Source: Struthio camelus
Lineage: Eukaryota > Chordata > Aves > Struthioniformes > Struthionidae
Assembly (NCBI RefSeq): GCF_040807025.1
Contig: NC_090945.1
Span: 77,600,088-77,664,087 of the forward strand
Reading direction: 5' to 3'
DNA: 64,000 bases
Shown here: positions 11,644 through 22,700 of the stretch, in pieces
How the letters are laid out: every line of letters begins with the position of its first letter
Numbering within the stretch: the stretch's first letter is position 1
Translations under genes and position numbers: made by a program
Notes under the pieces: generated by a model
What the model saw: only the letters and a program-made list of their open reading frames with translations
What the model was told of the DNA's origin: nothing
Databases searched by the model: none

Positions 11644-14600
11644 GTAAGCTGTGAAAGACGATATAAGATAGTGGAATTTTAAACAGAGGCAGGCATGTTA
11701 AATGGGATCTGGCATGTTAAAAAGAACCACTGAGCGTTGTTAAAAGCTGTACTTTGTCAAAATTTTGGTCAGGCTCACAAAACTCACCTTGTGAAATACC
11801 TCCAGGTTCTATGGTCACAATTAAATGTGCTCTGCCATATTTACCAGTTTCTGTCTTCTCTAATTATTACCTTAAAAAAACTAAACTAAACTAAACTCTA
11901 AAGGTATTATTAATTATGAAATTTGAAATTTTGAATTATTACTCCTTCTCAGTTGTTTCTACAACAAACAAAAGTTTAACTTTAGTTAAATTTTGGGGGT
12001 ATTGGGCAGCTAATATGATAAGTGTGTTTCTGTTTATTTTGCATAGAATAAACTTGAAAAGTTTTACTTCACTGACTCTTTTGAAACTCAGATATTTGTA
12101 ATACGGTGGCATTATGGTGCTGTGTTTTACATACCAATGGAGTAGTTGAAGCACCAGAGATCTCTCAATAAGTGAATGGCAGGCAAATATGACTAGTGGA
12201 ATGTAAGAAGGTGAAGGAGTCCTAACAAAAGGAGGAAAATTAACTTGTGCCACAGTCATGGCCTGTCTCACCGGTGGCATCATGTCGGTTTGTGTTTTTT
12301 CATTTATGAATGGCTAGCTTATAGGGCCTGATTAAACACATTTGAAAAAGAGATATTCTGATAGCAGTGTTGAGTCCATGCAGCTGAATATAAAAATACG
12401 TATGTTTGCTTAGGAGATCTTAGTTAGGAATACTTGAAATGTGCCCTAAGCAAAATTCAGTTCTTCGCTCTTTCCGCAATAAGCTGTTTTCCAGCACTGC
12501 AATAGAATGGAATTCCTATTTATTGAAATACTTTTGTCTGATACCTGCCTTTTAAATGACTATTTGCCTCGTGATATGTTGTAAAGGACTGCAGAGCTGC
12601 TTGTGGGGTTGTCGTTTCATTATGTATCTTGTCAGTGATTTTGTGCCATGAGCGTATAATCCTTCCTTGAACTGAAGTAAAATATGTTAGGGAAGTGGTA
12701 GGAAGAAAGGTGAGCAAAAATGTTAGGGAACCGTGAAGAAATTGACAAAAATTTTGCTTTACGCAGGGAATTGAAAAACAAAACCTCGAGACAAGAATAT
12801 CTAGTTTAAATGATGAAATTTCAACAATTAAAAAACATATTGCTCAGATAAACAATGAAGATCTGCCTTCCCTTTTGAAAGAGAATGCTCGACTGTTAAA
12901 TGTGCCCGTGGTGAAAGGAGACTTTGATCGTCAGATTGCTCGGCAGGACTACTACGCTTCAAGACAAGATGAAATATGCCACCATTTGATAAGACAGAAA
13001 GCATCATTTGAACTTATTGAGCTAGCTTATGAAATTGAATTGAGGAAACATAAAGACATCCGTTGTCAACTTGAAAATTTGGTAGAGTATCTGAAACGGA
13101 GCAGCAATGAGTTGGAACAGAGACTGCAGATAATGTCTGAGCTAGCTCAACGTGCAAGGCCAAGGAACACTATTGATTCAAAGGATGATTTTTCTCGTGG
13201 GTAAGTGTTATGGTCATTGCTGAACTTTGATTTACTTTAAACTAATATTGGGGTGATAAAAGCTTAGGTAATCTAAGGTTAAGCTGTTAGGTTGTTTGGT
13301 TCTTAGTTACTGAGAAGCTCTAATTAGCTATAGCGAGTATTGAAAGTTCCCAGGACTGAAGCCTTGGAGACATGAGACTTGCCTCTTGGGTATCCTTTGA
13401 AAAGTTCTTTTCAGGCTTGCCTGAAGAAAAGCTGTTCAAGTTTCCATCTTGTTAATGTTGCTGAAGCTTTTCTACGTGATGTCCAGAAAAAAATGAATGT
13501 CCGAAGCCAAACCTTTCTCACATGCTGCTCTAGGACCTCTTGAAAATTATTCTAGAAGCGTAGATGTAGAGAGCTGTTAATACAGTGAATTCCTAGACTG
13601 TATACATATCATCAGCTTAGCTTGCAAAACCCCCAGTGTTGGGGGAGGACAAACACGAGGAGAGGAACAAATCCTGGAACGTATGAAATGTGTTTAATTC
13701 ATTGTTACTGCTTCTTGATTTGCCATCTGCCTTCTGAGTCTTGTCACCCATGTTGTTTTACCGACTAATTAAGTTTCCTTGTAGCTCAGGTGATACAGGA
13801 GGAGCATGTGCTGTCTTGCTGTCACCTCCAGACTCTGAAGCGTGAGGCATGTTGTATAATTATAGGTGTTTTAATGTCAGACCTTTTCCCCATCGTTAAA
13901 AAGCTGCTTTAAGTGTTTTACATTAAGCTACATTAAGTGATGGTTGGATACAGTCTTGAGCGGTGAAGGAATGCCAGAATTAGGTAGCGTTAATTTTGCT
14001 CCCATTGTGCCAATGACATGTTGACAATGTTTTTGTTCAAGTTTATTATTAAATCTCCAAATCATTGAATCAGAACGCTATCTGGCTGCCTTTTAAAGGC
14101 TAGCCTTAGTGTTCGTGATTACGAAGAGAAGCTGAAAAAATTATAAGCCCTGAAGGGTTTGTAAGCAAGAGATACTTGTAAGAAACTCAGTTACTTTTGA
14201 AATATTACTCCTGCTCTTATTAAAGCCCATCTGATGCCTTATTGGGGTACAGCTCATGATGATTTTAATGTGCAGAGGTGGTAGTAACAACTCAGAAGCT
14301 TTGAGTAATCGTATTGGACTCTTCCTGATGTGGTTAAGAATACAGTTTGCTATAGCAAGTATTGCTGTCTTTTGCATGACTCATAACTTCTTGGAGAATT
14401 TCATAGCAGTCTCTCCATAGATAGAAAATGGGAATTAGTCCAGTAAACATGAAAATGTCATAGAGACTTCCCTTATTTTTCATTGGCCATTGAAGTCTGT
14501 TGTTTTTCAACACTTAAGAAAATGGGGTCCTATTTTCCTGCCCTTTAAATATAGGGAAATAGATTGTAAAAGTGCACTTTGTCAACCTCCTTTGACATTT

Positions 14601-16707
14601 GATGTGTACTTATGACATTTCAAACCAAGAGTTTATTTCTATTACTTTATTTTAATATTGAAATACTTTGGACTCATATTTAACTATGCACTAGCTACGT
14701 ATAGATAGAATCATGAAATCCATGGGAGACAGAGCATTTTAGTAAGAGTACCTGAGCGATACTGTCCTATACTAGTCCTCAGTCTTACTCCTCAGTGAGC
14801 ATGAAAAAGCTTCCTCTTGACTAATCAAATAATGTCTGGAATGCATAGGAAACTTAATGCTTATACATCTAACTTTATTTGTTACAGACTATACCAGCTT
14901 CTGGAAGGAGAAAATAAGAAACAACAGTTGTTTAAAACATACGAAAGCCTTGAGCAGATGGCTCAGAAGTTAAAGCAGGACTGTGCTACAGTACAAGATC
15001 AGCTAGCAGCGTCTTCCCAAGAACAGTCTCTCTTTTTGTCCAAGTTAGACAGTGATATAGATACCCTTTGTGATACTCTGTATTGTGGAGGAAATCAAAT
15101 ATTACTTAGTAGTCAGGTAAGTCCTTATGCAGCGGCTTCTGAAATTATGTTCGTGCATGTCCTTTTACTGAGATGAATATAGCATGAAGCTTGTAGTCAG
15201 ACTGGTTACTGCATGTCAGCTAACAAGTTTATTGCAGTAACGATAACGGGCTCAGTAGTTACGTTGTTCTTAGCACACTGCAAATGTGGGATTTGATTTA
15301 TGTTGGCAGATAACTTTTTGATTCTTAGAAAATAGTTGCATCTAATTTTCACTTCCTTTCAAAAGCATATGCAGTCATGTATTATTAATAAGTGTATGGG
15401 AAGTATGTCTTCAAGCTAATATGGTCGCTATAAAATTTGTTTAAGATTCTTTCTATCTCTGAGAGGCCCCCCCCACCCCACCCCCCTGAATTCTGTAATA
15501 TCTATATAATATGGTGTGGCCCTTAAAAAGCCTGGCCTTGAGAGGCTCCTTGTAGACAGAATAAGGGTATCAGAATTTTGAAGTGGAAAATCTAACTACA
15601 GAACTCCTAGATGTTCCCTTTAGAACATCTTTTAAGAGAGGATAGGGATTTTTAAGTGCAACTTGTTACAGTTTCTAAGTAAATAATAAATATCTCAAAA
15701 GTGGATTGTGAGAAGGCTACCTAGGTAATTACCTTCCTAGGTAATACTTCCTTAGTTAAGTACATAAAAATATATTAAACACTTCCATTTATCAACTGAA
15801 TTTGCAACATATAGAACAGTTTTTATTGAAAAATGAAACTTTGTATTTAGGATAATACCTATTTAGGGATTACAGGTTATTAAATCTATCAGATGACATC
15901 TTATTACCTAAAGTACTGTTACCTCTTAAAACATAGCAACATCTCTTTCCATTGATACTGTTTCTCAGGAAAAGTAGTTTATTTCTTCTAATTAGGAGAT
16001 AATATGCAAGTAGATGACTAGCCTACCCACACTGAATTATCATAAGAATAATGGGAAAATTCTAGCTGCTAATTAGAGGTTTCATTTTAAATTTGAATTT
16101 CTTTTATTCCTTCTTTAAGGACTAACTATAAATACTTGAATAAAAATGTCATTCAACCATCTTTATCTAGTAGACAGCCAGATTCTCATGGTCTTAACTC
16201 ATCTGTTTTACTAGACAAATAAATGAAATTAAGTTCTTATAACATGATGTGAGTATGCTTACATGTACCTCTAAAGTTGCACGAAGTGAAAAGAACCCTT
16301 TATATCCTGTATTTCTGTTGTTTCTGAGGAATTGTTTTCATAGAAATCACTTCTCAAAGGAAGTGGCTTCCAAAAGCAAAAGCTTTTGTATTTGAATTAA
16401 CAGTGCTAAGGTAATAAACTTTTTCTTGTATTTCTGTTAGGAACTTACTGAGCAGTTTCATCAAATGGACGTTCACTTAAATGAATTAAATCAGCTCATT
16501 ATGGATCTTCTTGCTGATGTAAAGGCAAAGAGAAACTTTTTAGAATCTAATAAGCTGCATCAGATGGAAAGAAACTTGTATGTGTATTTTTTCAAAGATG
16601 AAGACCACTTGAAAGAGATGGTGGAGAAGCTTGAGCAGCAGTCTAAGGCTAAAACCAGTGATGTAGAAGATGAAAGTCTTGCTGCCAGTGAAGTTCTTGA
16701 TATTTAA
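10720..16707 (+). CDS. HAUS3: HAUS augmin-like complex subunit 3 (whole coding region, four exons)
   Basis: Coding segments are 10720-11643, 12767-13200, 14888-15116 and 16441-16707; all junction phases agree and give 617 residues (human about 603). HAUS3 is one of the eight subunits of augmin, which binds spindle microtubules and recruits the gamma-tubulin ring complex to nucleate new branches in mitosis. The protein starts MSCGNQFVETLKKIGYPKAE, nearly identical to the human N terminus, and keeps hallmark stretches such as LSLDKYLSQEEQSTAAL, ARLQTAYICAQHQL, VPVVKGDFDRQIARQDYY and NKLHQMERNLYVYFFKDED. Much of it is heptad-rich coiled coil. A poly-acidic run (seven Glu, near residues 95-102) looks expanded relative to human. 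The ATG has A at -3. The identification is very secure. Confidence 0.97.
11644..12766 (+). other. HAUS3 intron 2
   Basis: AT-rich GT-AG intron. It carries a short CTAAA tandem near 11881. No gene is seen inside. Confidence 0.85.
12767..13200 (+). CDS. HAUS3: HAUS3 exon 3: residues 309-453
   Basis: The exon begins after TTTACGCAG and reads GIEKQNLETRISSLNDEIST before the conserved VVKGDFD and QKASFEL blocks. It ends CGTGG|GTAAGT with two bases of the split codon 453, which becomes GGA (Gly) after splicing; human has Arg at the matching site. The residues around it (NTIDSKDD, then LYQLLEGENKK) match human on both sides, so the junction is trusted. Confidence 0.93.
13201..14887 (+). other. HAUS3 intron 3
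   Basis: GT-AG intron of 1.7 kb with no gene, CR1 or long repeat that I can recognise. Confidence 0.8.
14888..15116 (+). CDS. HAUS3: HAUS3 exon 4: residues 453-529
   Basis: Acceptor TTTGTTACAG, donor GTCAG|GTAAGT. The exon encodes LYQLLEGENKK, a helical stretch ending DTLCDTLYCGGNQILLSSQ, which aligns without gaps to human HAUS3. It ends in phase 0. Confidence 0.95.
15117..16440 (+). other. HAUS3 intron 4
   Basis: GT-AG intron of 1.3 kb, AT-rich, with a C-run at 15467-15486 and no gene. Confidence 0.8.
16441..16707 (+). CDS. HAUS3: HAUS3 exon 5: residues 530-617 and stop
   Basis: The acceptor TTTCTGTTAG leads into ELTEQFHQMD and ends with the stop at 16705-16707. The conserved NKLHQMERNLYVYFFKDED block is present. 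The C-terminal tail (after about residue 590) is longer and less conserved than in human. Confidence 0.95.
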   Translation, partial: ELTEQFHQMDVHLNELNQLIMDLLADVKAKRNFLESNKLHQMERNLYVYFFKDEDHLKEMVEKLEQQSKAKTSDVEDESLAASEVLDI

Positions 16708-17842
16708 ACTCCAGCGTAGTGTTAAGATATGAAAACATGTTGATGTTAACCGTCTTCAAGTTACGGAAAAATAAGTATTAGCTTATCAAAGCTAACATAT
16801 ATCCATCATTGCAACGTATGTTTAGCTGCTGCAGTTATCAAGTTTGGATTATATGCTGCTTTATGGCTTTTGGCATCTGCTTGTTCACGTTTCCATTTTG
16901 ACAAAGTTTTCTTTGGTATGAAAAAATACACTGGGTACTTAATGAATTACATAACAGACTGCTCTTCTGCTAGCCTGTATGTTGATTACCATTATGTACA
17001 GCGGGGCGCAAAACAAGGTTTCATGCCCTTGAGATACGTCTTTGTGCATGCTAAGGGCCTTTTCGTATACACTCTGAAAAGTAAATGTGGAGAAGGCGTT
17101 CTGGATTTTTGAACGTGAATGTACTGTGCGTCTTTCAAAGAAGAAAGTTCTCCAAGGCAAACATTTTGTGATTGCTTCCCTTAAAGTTCGTCTAAGACGA
17201 CAGGTTTTTTGGTTGTTTTGTTTTCATCTAGAAATGTGTCGGAATGTGTACCAGAATCTGTTTTATGTACCAGGACCATCTGTTTTAAGACTGTTTTTAA
17301 GATTGTTCTTATATCTTCTTCTTTAACTTATGATCTGTGTTCTCTGCTGAAACCAGTCCGTACTCCTACCAGATTCTTCAAAGAAAAAGAAATTTGAATT
17401 TCCTTTTTGGACTTAGGGCCTTTTGAGGATCTTTTGTTGCAGCAAATTTGGAATGTGCTCTGTAGTTTATAATGATGTGCTTTTAAATTTTAGAATCTCA
17501 GCGCTTTTGGACTTCTGCTTTCACTGGCGCTAGACTGTCTATCAAACTCTTGTATCCCAATACAGCAATGGGATTAAATGTACTTTTGTAGTATGATAAT
17601 TTTCAATCTTTTGTACGTTGGGATCAGCTGTGTTTGGTTTCAAACGTTAGACATGGATAACTGGCAGTAAATTAGTATTAGCTTTATCTTCAGTAACACT
17701 AACTTTCTATTTTGACTGCAGACTTTTAACTTTTATATAACTTATTTTTAAGTAATGCATTTCTTTAACTTACTGCTTGGATTTTGTGCTGTTTAATTCT
17801 ATACATCATGTTTATTATTAAATGTTAAATACTACAATTTAA
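16708..17842 (+). other. HAUS3: HAUS3 3' UTR with a probable poly(A) site
   Basis: About 1.1 kb follows the stop codon without any coding exon. Two ATTAAA signals occur, at 17573-17578 and 17817-17822. The second is followed by a GT-rich stretch (about 17850-17890), typical of a cleavage site, so I place the main end near 17842. Short open frames here are untranslated. Confidence 0.6.
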
Positions 17843-19605
17843 GATCAATGTTGTCACTATTTCCGGCAAATCTGTGTGTTGGTTTGATATGTATTCTGAT
17901 GCATGTTGTCTGTTTTATGTTTAGTCTACTAGGTTCAGATTTTGATATGTTCCCTGAATTTGGAGACTGGTGCTTCCTGTCTTGGAAAAGTCAGGGAGCA
18001 TTTTTACTCTGTACAGGACAGAAATGTTGCTGTTTTATTATAATTAGAGTTAAGAAAAGGTGGGCCTGGGGAAGATTATACTTCTGACTCTTGTAACGTC
18101 CAGGAAAGGAAAGCCGTTCTCTCCCCTTTACGCATTCGCAGGGTTACCGTCAAACAACAAACCAGCTTGCACCCTACAGTTCAGTGTTTCGTTCAACAAA
18201 TCTGTATATTTTCACTATTTCCTTGAACAGTTTCCATGAAAGTCAGTTCCTCGTGACTTTGCATCATGCAGTATCAGAACGCTTTCTCTGCAAGGGTTAT
18301 GACCACAAGCGTACTACAACTTCTAGGATACCTCCCTATTTTACTTTGTTCAGGGTTCTTAAGTGCTGTGCTATTAATTAAAGGCCTAGCTGAATGCTAG
18401 TCTTGGGATTTTCCCCTATCTGAGACTAGTTTCTAGTTAACGTTAGTCACTAACAAGAATTTCAAGATGCTTTTCAGCTTCTGTAACACCAAGTCTCCGA
18501 CTGATAATCGACTTGTAAATTAGGACTATTATGGAAAGCTTTGGGACAGATCTTACGTATATAGGTCCAAACAGACAATTTTGACCTCTTTGAGCGTGAC
18601 TTACACTAACCAATACTAATGCAGTTTTATAGATATACCTGTTTGAATTCAGATACAAGTGTCTATGTGTAAATATTCGAGCTTGCAATCTGCCTGTGGT
18701 CCGGGGCTAAGAAATATTTCTTTTGTTCACAGGGAAATATGTTATCTGCTTGATGGTTGAACTTGACAGTGTATTTATGCACTGAGTTTAGTGAGAGAAG
18801 CTCAGAGTAATAGGTGAATAACTACAGCCCTGTGTAGGAATAATTTACTTAACAACTGTTGGTAGAGCACTTCACCTGTGTACAGCTTGAACCCTGTAAG
18901 GATTTTTAAAATGTTATGTGGTTCTCTTATGCGTTGTTCTGATCTAGCTAGATAAGGTCAACAGTCGTCTGTACGGACATCTTTAATTCTCCCCAATATC
19001 TTGTATCTAGGGGCTATCCAGTTATTCTGTATGCAAGCATTATAGAATATGGCTACAGGTCAACTGGAAAAGTAACTTATTAAAAAAGGATAAAATTCAG
19101 GACAATATTAACTGTAGTGAAAAATTGCAAAGACTTAAGTGTTGTGGAGCTATTTCTTAAATTGACAAATGAACTATAACAACTACTTTAATATTTTTAA
19201 ATTAATAGTACTTGATTATTTCAATGATACAAAATTTAAGGAATAGAGGTCTTTTTTTTTTAATTAGTGATGTGTTTTCTGGGGAAAAAGTACTTATCTT
19301 TGAAATCACGATAGTAACCCTTCTCCGTTTCATCTTGTGAGGATGATATTTTTTGCAGTTATTTCCTGAAGGGTTGTTTTTTTTTTTCTTTCCTTAAAAC
19401 CTGAGCAATGTTTTTATAGCCTGACACTGGAGCACAAACCAATGACAATAGTATACATATGTATACACTGGAAATAGGCTTGTTTAAAGACATTGTGGGG
19501 AGGGGGATGTATTTCAGATATAAATTATTATTAATTCTTATGTAAGTGCTGACTATGTTTTGTGCCCCTAATATTTTGCCCAATTCATGTGTGTATTGTG
19601 TTTAG
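17843..19605 (+). other. HAUS3-POLN spacer (probable POLN intron)
   Basis: AT-rich, with no CpG island, TATA promoter or gene recognised. If POLN uses the upstream shared first exon, as in human, this is part of the intron leading to the first POLN coding exon. Confidence 0.55.
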
Positions 19606-19755
19606 GTTTAGAGCATTAAAGAATGGAGCATTACACATCATCTGTAGGATGTGAGGTTTCTAAAGTGCCTTTATCTGATATCGCTCAGAGGATTATGTCA
19701 GCTTTGCAGTCTATTCCTGTAGAAGAAGCTCAGGCTAGCAGAAAAAATGACCGGA
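19606..19755 (+). CDS. POLN: POLN first coding exon: residues 1-45
   Basis: An acceptor TTTAG ends at 19605 (a second AG at 19611 is also possible); the ATG is at 19623. It reads [20 protein letters not shown] then [10 protein letters not shown], matching the human start (MENYEALVG, then AQKIMSAM). It ends CGGA|GTGAGT in phase 1. Confidence 0.9.
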
Positions 19756-22700
19756 GTGAGTAAACCTTAGTCTGTTTAAACGTGTATATTTTCAGTTGAA
19801 AAAAACAGAAAATGATTCCAGGAATCCAAACTTAGAAACAATCACTGTGTGGTGAATTGTTTTAACAAAATTGTTTTGTATCTAGATTTAATGAGCTTCT
19901 CTAACCCTCCTCAAGGTGTTCATTCCTTCCCCCATCTTCCCCCACCCTGCAACTTGGCCTTTAAGCCTCTGGCAGTATTACTTCCATTTGTATGCCTTGA
20001 ATGCACGTTTGGTCATGAATGGTAAATTGAAATAGAGATGATTCCAGGGTACTTTAATTTCCTAAGATTAGACTGCATCTACTAAATGCTAGTTTTAGCT
20101 GCAATGATTCCAAACAATTTGAAACATCTTTTTATGCACTCTGATATTTTTAGTGGACCTTCCCTTAGCAAGCTGATTTAATTCACTCTGTAGATGTATT
20201 AAGAAATACTGGCTAACCAGTAATCATAGTTTTCTAACTTTCTGAGGATTTTTGATCTTTTCTTCTGAAAATCCACACATATGGGTTTAAACTCGAGGTT
20301 TTGTATAAGCTTCTCTGCTTTAAGCAGCCTATTTATAGATATTCTTTTGATTATGAACATTTTAAACGTTACTGAAATTCTTCTGTGGGGTTCCAGTCAA
20401 TACCTGACTGTATTTAAAATAAAACAAAACCAAATCTCTAGTCCCTATTAAAAATTGACTGTCTAGGTTCACAGGTATAGAAAATGAATTAAGCTGTAAT
20501 TGTTTGAGAAGTATGCTGGGAATTTTCTGATTAATAATGCTATGTCAGCACAAGCACCTAGCATACGGCCAGTATGCCTCAATTTCAGTGTTACTTTCTT
20601 GCTAACCTTTTCTTGTTAGAGGCAATAAAATTAGATGACAAGTTCAAACTGTGACTTAACTATTAAGTTAAATGTATGTGTTAACTGTAATCAGGACTGA
20701 ATATTTAAAGATCACTAGAGAAGCTGGGAACTTGCAAGAATGCCTTTACACTCTCTAGACTTGCATTTAGTTAAAGAACAGATACATATATATTAGCAAA
20801 GCATAACCTAGAGCTCCCTGTGAAATTGTAGAAGGAAGAGCTAACAAAAGTCCCAGTGGTAGAGCAAATCAGGTGATGTTAAAGTGCCTAAGCAGGTCTT
20901 TGAGCAAAGCCCAACATCTTACTCGGAATATAATGTATGCTAGGAAGGCCTTGCAAGGTGAAGTTTTAAATCTCAATTGTGTGTATTTGTCGGCCAGTTT
21001 GGGAGCCCTGCAAAGAAGCAGATAATGAAAGTTAGATTTTTTTTGCTTAATTTCGGTAGTCTGTTTTCAACTATATTCTAGAACATTTTTTGGTCAGCTG
21101 AACCTAAGTCTAGCATTTGTTCTTGTGTGCACGGTGTTCACTGAAGCCTCAATTTTACATAAATAACAGTTTAGGTAGTCTTTCAATAGCAGGGAATTAG
21201 ATCAGTGGAACCTGCTCACCTGAGCAGTGAGAAGGTAGTAGTTGCTTGCTTTGTAAATCAGTGATACCCATTTGACGATACATTTTTATGTAGAAATGAT
21301 ACATTCGGATCAAAAAATTGAGGTTATTTTACAGAAAATCAGACCTCTGTTCTGCCTCAGCTTAATTGTTTTTTACTTCTCTTGCAACCTAGTTGATTTC
21401 CCCTCCCTAATTTTCCTGTTCAGTGTTTTCTGTTTTGCAGCTATGAACTCTCTCTACTGTGTGGTGTCTGTGTAGAGTTATATTGTCTGCTCTTGCTCTA
21501 ACTCTTTGTCAAGCTGTAAAAATTAGAGAATTTTTTTTCAGTACCATGAAGGTATCTGCTATCTTTAGCCAAATGGGTTTGCTATCTTCTTTGTGGTTCT
21601 CCTAAATCCTTATTTACTGGGGAGTGAAAGAACAATGTAAGCATTTAGTGTTGCAGCATGTCACGTGACTAGCTTTTTTTTGTTCTTGTTTTCCATTTAG
21701 TAATTACTTACGATTGTTTTCTGGCATACGGGCTTAAGAACAAATGTTTAATTGAATTGCTTTTAGGAATTTCCCTGTATATGTAGCTATAGCTGATTGA
21801 GGAGTGGATGTGGAGAGAAGAATTTTGTCCTTCCTTTTTAAAAAAAAAAAATAAAATAAATAAAAGTTGGTCTGTTTCAGACTATTGAGCTGCATTTTAT
21901 TGACAAACTCCTTAAAGATTAAATTCTGCTTACTAGAAAAAAAACTGATTATCTTTAAAAGATAAGTATGGTGTTCAAGTAGGACAAATGTCTGTGACGT
22001 AGTAGCAGATGAAATTCTGTGGTTATCTGGGCAGTAGTGCTTATAATGGTCACATCCAGCCTTAAAAATGAGGCTGAAGGCAAGAATGGGTTTCTACTGC
22101 CACCTGGTGATACTTCTTCATAAATCAAAAGTTGGAGGTTGCCTAAGTATTTAAATATATGTCATATTGAATACTGTGTACTGACGGAGATAAATGTGAT
22201 CCTTATCTTCTCTAAGCTGAATTTGTCAAGAAAAAATATCTAGATATGACGAAACTAAAAACACTGAATGTAAATTGAGTTAGTATACAGTATACTTTAT
22301 ACAGTAAATTGTTAAATGTCTTATCAAGAGAAGAATCTAAAATATTTGAAGCTACAGATACAGCTACACTATCTGCTATTTTTAAAGCTCAGGTTAGAGG
22401 TCTGAGCTGATGACTGTTACTAATAGGTTCATGTTGGTGTATGTGTATAGCCAGTTATCTATAATATTATGAAGTCGTAATCCTAGTTTCTTCAGGAGAC
22501 TAAACTAATTAGTCTTTTAAAATCTTCTTCAGTTTTTTAAGTACAGGGTCTTGATTTGCCTTGTCAAAACTTGCAAACTAAATTCAGTAAATGGGAATAA
22601 AGTCCCTTACGCTTTGTTTGATGTTGGTCATCAGCACGTTTTTTTTACAATATGACTCGCTGCTGGTAATGCAAATTTTGTAGCTGAAAGCAGCAGTGGA

